Of a DNA stretch of 43,175 bases, positions 41,539 through 43,175 are shown piece after piece (within the stretch, counting starts at the first letter, position 1; every line of letters starts with the position of its first letter). Source of the stretch: Clostridia bacterium. GTDB lineage: Bacteria; Bacillota; Clostridia; Oscillospirales; Acutalibacteraceae. The notes beneath the pieces are model-generated. The model was not told where the DNA came from. It searched no databases and was given only the letters and a program-made list of their open reading frames with translations. A program made the translations under genes and the position numbers. Location: positions 1 through 43,175 of the forward strand of contig JAFSEP010000011.1 in assembly GCA_017435665.1 (NCBI GenBank). Direction: 5' to 3'.

Positions 41539-42852
41539 TTATCTTCTGTTAGCCGTATTTACCATACCGTAATAGAAGTCGAGGAATGTGGTGGGATAAT
41601 CCTGTGTTCCGCAGAAATCGAAGTGGTCTGTGCCCACCATTGTGTCCATATAGTACCATCTTCCTGTTTCTATTCTGCCTGATGCAAGGCTGTCCTCGTA
41701 ATCGAGAGCTGTATCTGCATCGCAGAGGGGATAGAGTGATGATGCAAGAGGAACAATACCGTCGTTCTTTGCCCAGTCGCCCTCAATTTTTATTCCGTCA
41801 ATGGTCATACCCTGAGTGAGAGCGAGAAGTATTGATGAAATTTTGAAAATGGGGTTTACCGTATCCGTTGCCCATTGTCTGCCGAAGATGCCCTCTTCGG
41901 TAGCACAGGTACTGTATGAATAATAGTATGCGTTGGGGTCAAGCTTTATTGTTGCATTGAGAGCTGCTGCTCCTGCAAGTGTCATATCGTAACCGCAGTT
42001 ATCCTTGGCCTTGAAGAAATCGCAGATTTTCTTCAAATCGAATTTTGCCTTATCTTCGCCTTCCTTAGGTGTAAGACCGAAGTGACCGAGATTGAGAATG
42101 AAGGGCATAACGTCGTCCATGCCGAGCGCACCCATAACATTAAACACAAAGCCCAGAGCAAACATTGTTATCTGAGGATCCACAAGTATGTTTGCAACCT
42201 GAGAACCGTTGTGGGGGTTTGAAAGAGTTATACAGGAATGAACGCTGCTGTGGCCGCCTGTGAATAATTCACTTGTTTCATCGCCTGTTGCGGCTACCTC
42301 GTCAGCATTGCCGAAAGCCATAAGAGAAGCAAAGAGACGGACTGTTTCACCACCGAAGGAATGTCCCACAAGATTTATTTTATCTTCAAAGTTCCAGGGC
42401 TCGCCCATAATAGCCTTGCCTGTGAAATCCTTGCCGAATCTGTCGTGGTTATGAGCTGCCGAGTGAGCCTCGCCGTAGTCAACAACTGTACCCGTAAGCT
42501 GAGCGTAGAGCTCGCAGGCTCTGTCCCAGGCGCTGCTCAGAGGACCTACCGAAGGAGCATAGGCCTCGACACCGTTTTCATTGAGAATCTGAATAAGGTC
42601 AATGCCGGTACCCATTGCAAGGCCGCCGCCCCAATAGGGAGACTGAGCATAAAACGGGTCTGCAGGGCCCCAACCGCCCATGCCGTGAACGAAGATGAAC
42701 GGATATTTGTCAGCGTCATCCGAGAGCTCAACCGTGTGAGCAAGAGGGTCGGATATGTCTGCAACCGGCAGAGCAGATACTGTGCCTGTAAAGAGTGTGA
42801 AAACCATAATGCACGAAAGGAAAAGCGCCAGAAATTTCTTGAGTTTAATCAT
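41539..42852 (-). CDS. Secreted lipase, family I.5/staphylococcal type
   Basis: A 437-residue exported protein with signal peptide (1-27, FLALFLSCIMVFTLFTGTVS). The lipase core begins PFIFVHGMGGWG. The nucleophile is Ser165 in VGHSFGGE, the acid is in KNDGIVP and the His in GTDHFDF. The segment EAHSAAHNHDRFG matches the zinc-binding insert of Geobacillus and Staphylococcus lipases. It would hydrolyse triacylglycerols or other esters outside the cell. GGGAGG precedes the ATG, and an extended -10 promoter lies upstream. Confidence 0.92.
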   Translation of the reverse strand: MIKLKKFLALFLSCIMVFTLFTGTVSALPVADISDPLAHTVELSDDADKYPFIFVHGMGGWGPADPFYAQSPYWGGGLAMGTGIDLIQILNENGVEAYAPSVGPLSSAWDRACELYAQLTGTVVDYGEAHSAAHNHDRFGKDFTGKAIMGEPWNFEDKINLVGHSFGGETVRLFASLMAFGNADEVAATGDETSELFTGGHSSVHSCITLSNPHNGSQVANILVDPQITMFALGFVFNVMGALGMDDVMPFILNLGHFGLTPKEGEDKAKFDLKKICDFFKAKDNCGYDMTLAGAAALNATIKLDPNAYYYSYSTCATEEGIFGRQWATDTVNPIFKISSILLALTQGMTIDGIKIEGDWAKNDGIVPLASSLYPLCDADTALDYEDSLASGRIETGRWYYMDTMVGTDHFDFCGTQDYPTTFLDFYYGMVNTANRR

Positions 42853-42886
42853 ACATATTACCTCCCGGTGTTATTTTATTAATTGT

Positions 42887-42916
42887 ATTATATCAGTTTT
42901 GTTCACAATTTGTCAA
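42887..42916 (-). promoter_or_regulatory. Promoter of the lipase gene
   Basis: On the minus strand TTGACA (42911-42916), 18 bases, TGATATAAT with the TG extension of an extended -10 box (TATAAT at 42887-42892). Confidence 0.88.
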
Positions 42917-42997
42917 CAAACAATGGAGAAAGTTTTGTCTATAAAGCAAATAATAAGTAAGTACTGTGCAGAAAAAGTAAAAAACTGAAAATTTTGT

Positions 42998-43026
42998 TTG
43001 CAACATGGGTATTGCTGTGATATTAT
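42998..43026 (+). promoter_or_regulatory. Promoter at the window end
   Basis: TTGCAA (42998-43003), 17 bases, TATTAT (43021-43026), reading out of the window. It has no gene inside the window. Confidence 0.6.
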
Positions 43027-43042
43027 ATGTGAGGTTAGGGTG

Positions 43043-43080
43043 ACGGGTGTAATCCGAACCCGTTTTTTACGGGGCGGATT
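43043..43080 (+). promoter_or_regulatory. Attenuator-like pair of alternative hairpins
   Basis: ACGGGT (43043-43048) can pair with ACCCGT (43058-43063) followed by TTTTT, forming a terminator. Alternatively AATCCG (43051-43056) pairs with CGGATT (43075-43080) and CCCGT (43059-43063) with ACGGG (43069-43073). The two folds exclude each other. Confidence 0.5.
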
Positions 43081-43106
43081 TCCGTCAACTCATCGTTAAA
43101 ATACTC

Positions 43107-43126
43107 GTAAATCCGACAGGATTTAC
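43107..43126. repeat. Perfect inverted repeat near the window end
   Basis: GTAAATCC, loop GACA, GGATTTAC. It belongs to an A/T-rich stretch in which AATCCG recurs three times (43051, 43110, and near 43154). This may be part of a dispersed repeat, which cannot be judged from one copy. Confidence 0.5.
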
Positions 43127-43175
43127 TGCGTTTTGTGCCTTGATTTGCCAAAAATCCGTTCCGAAAAAAATCTTA

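Noticed and set aside
1-43175. CRISPR arrays, transposons, prophage genes
   Set aside because: No regularly spaced repeats, transposase, integrase or phage structural motifs were found on either strand.

Overview
The window looks like chromosomal DNA from a low-to-moderate GC Clostridia bacterium (Firmicutes), probably a gut-type Ruminococcaceae/Oscillospiraceae relative. The evidence is the Firmicutes-style translation-factor operon (rimP, nusA, ylxR, a ylxQ-like L7Ae gene, infB, rbfA, nrnA, truB, ribF), a paired YmfF/YmfH M16 peptidase module, a YabE-like DUF348-G5-3D wall protein, strong AGGAGG-type ribosome binding sites, and many textbook TTGACA-17-TATAAT promoters. Genus-level placement is inference only. 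I see no phage, transposase, CRISPR array, rRNA or recognised defence system.

Layout. Positions 1-155 hold two tRNA genes on the minus strand (Trp, cut by the window edge, and a CAT-anticodon tRNA) behind a consensus promoter. Positions 298-5317 are minus-strand housekeeping genes: ymfF-like, ymfH-like, lgt and folD form one operon from a perfect-spacing promoter at 5351-5379, followed by a separate small PspC-domain gene. From 5805 to 11975 a plus-strand block carries a PucR/CdaR-type regulator, ftsE, ftsX, a coiled-coil M23 peptidase (PcsB/EnvC type), an S41 protease homologue that has lost both catalytic residues, and a glycerophosphodiester phosphodiesterase. This is a cell-division and cell-wall hydrolysis cluster.

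Positions 12000-15822 form an AT-richer accessory segment: a small XRE regulator, an OmpR-type response regulator with its histidine kinase, an orphan ThiF/MoeB-like E1 enzyme, and, directly after it, a short relic of a PepT-type peptidase. A CDF transporter without a C-terminal domain lies on the minus strand next to it. Positions 16983-20036 hold the YabE-like protein, a MATE transporter and a small unknown protein; an ABC-F ATPase follows at 20057. Positions 21787-29541 are the rimP-to-ribF operon, with an RNA hairpin in its leader and a strong terminator.

Positions 29649-42852 are single genes and short operons. A GH31 alpha-glucosidase and a DUF2804 protein are divergent around a palindrome-bearing control region. 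Then come a foldase-like lipoprotein, an EamA transporter, an endonuclease/exonuclease/phosphatase-fold exoprotein, a PTS EIIC-like membrane protein, a HAD phosphatase coupled to an RsuA-type pseudouridine synthase, an exported alpha/beta hydrolase, a long XRE regulator and a secreted family I.5-type lipase. Between 36546 and 36806 there is a complete, easily overlooked transcription unit (promoter, strong Shine-Dalgarno, 40-codon hydrophobic ORF, terminator). The last 180 bases carry a promoter and two mutually exclusive hairpins but no gene I can name.

The most interesting items are the orphan 40-residue membrane-peptide unit, the doubly inactivated S41 protein downstream of ftsEX-M23, and the two-component/E1-enzyme segment joined to a pepT relic. 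None is proven to be a new system from sequence alone.
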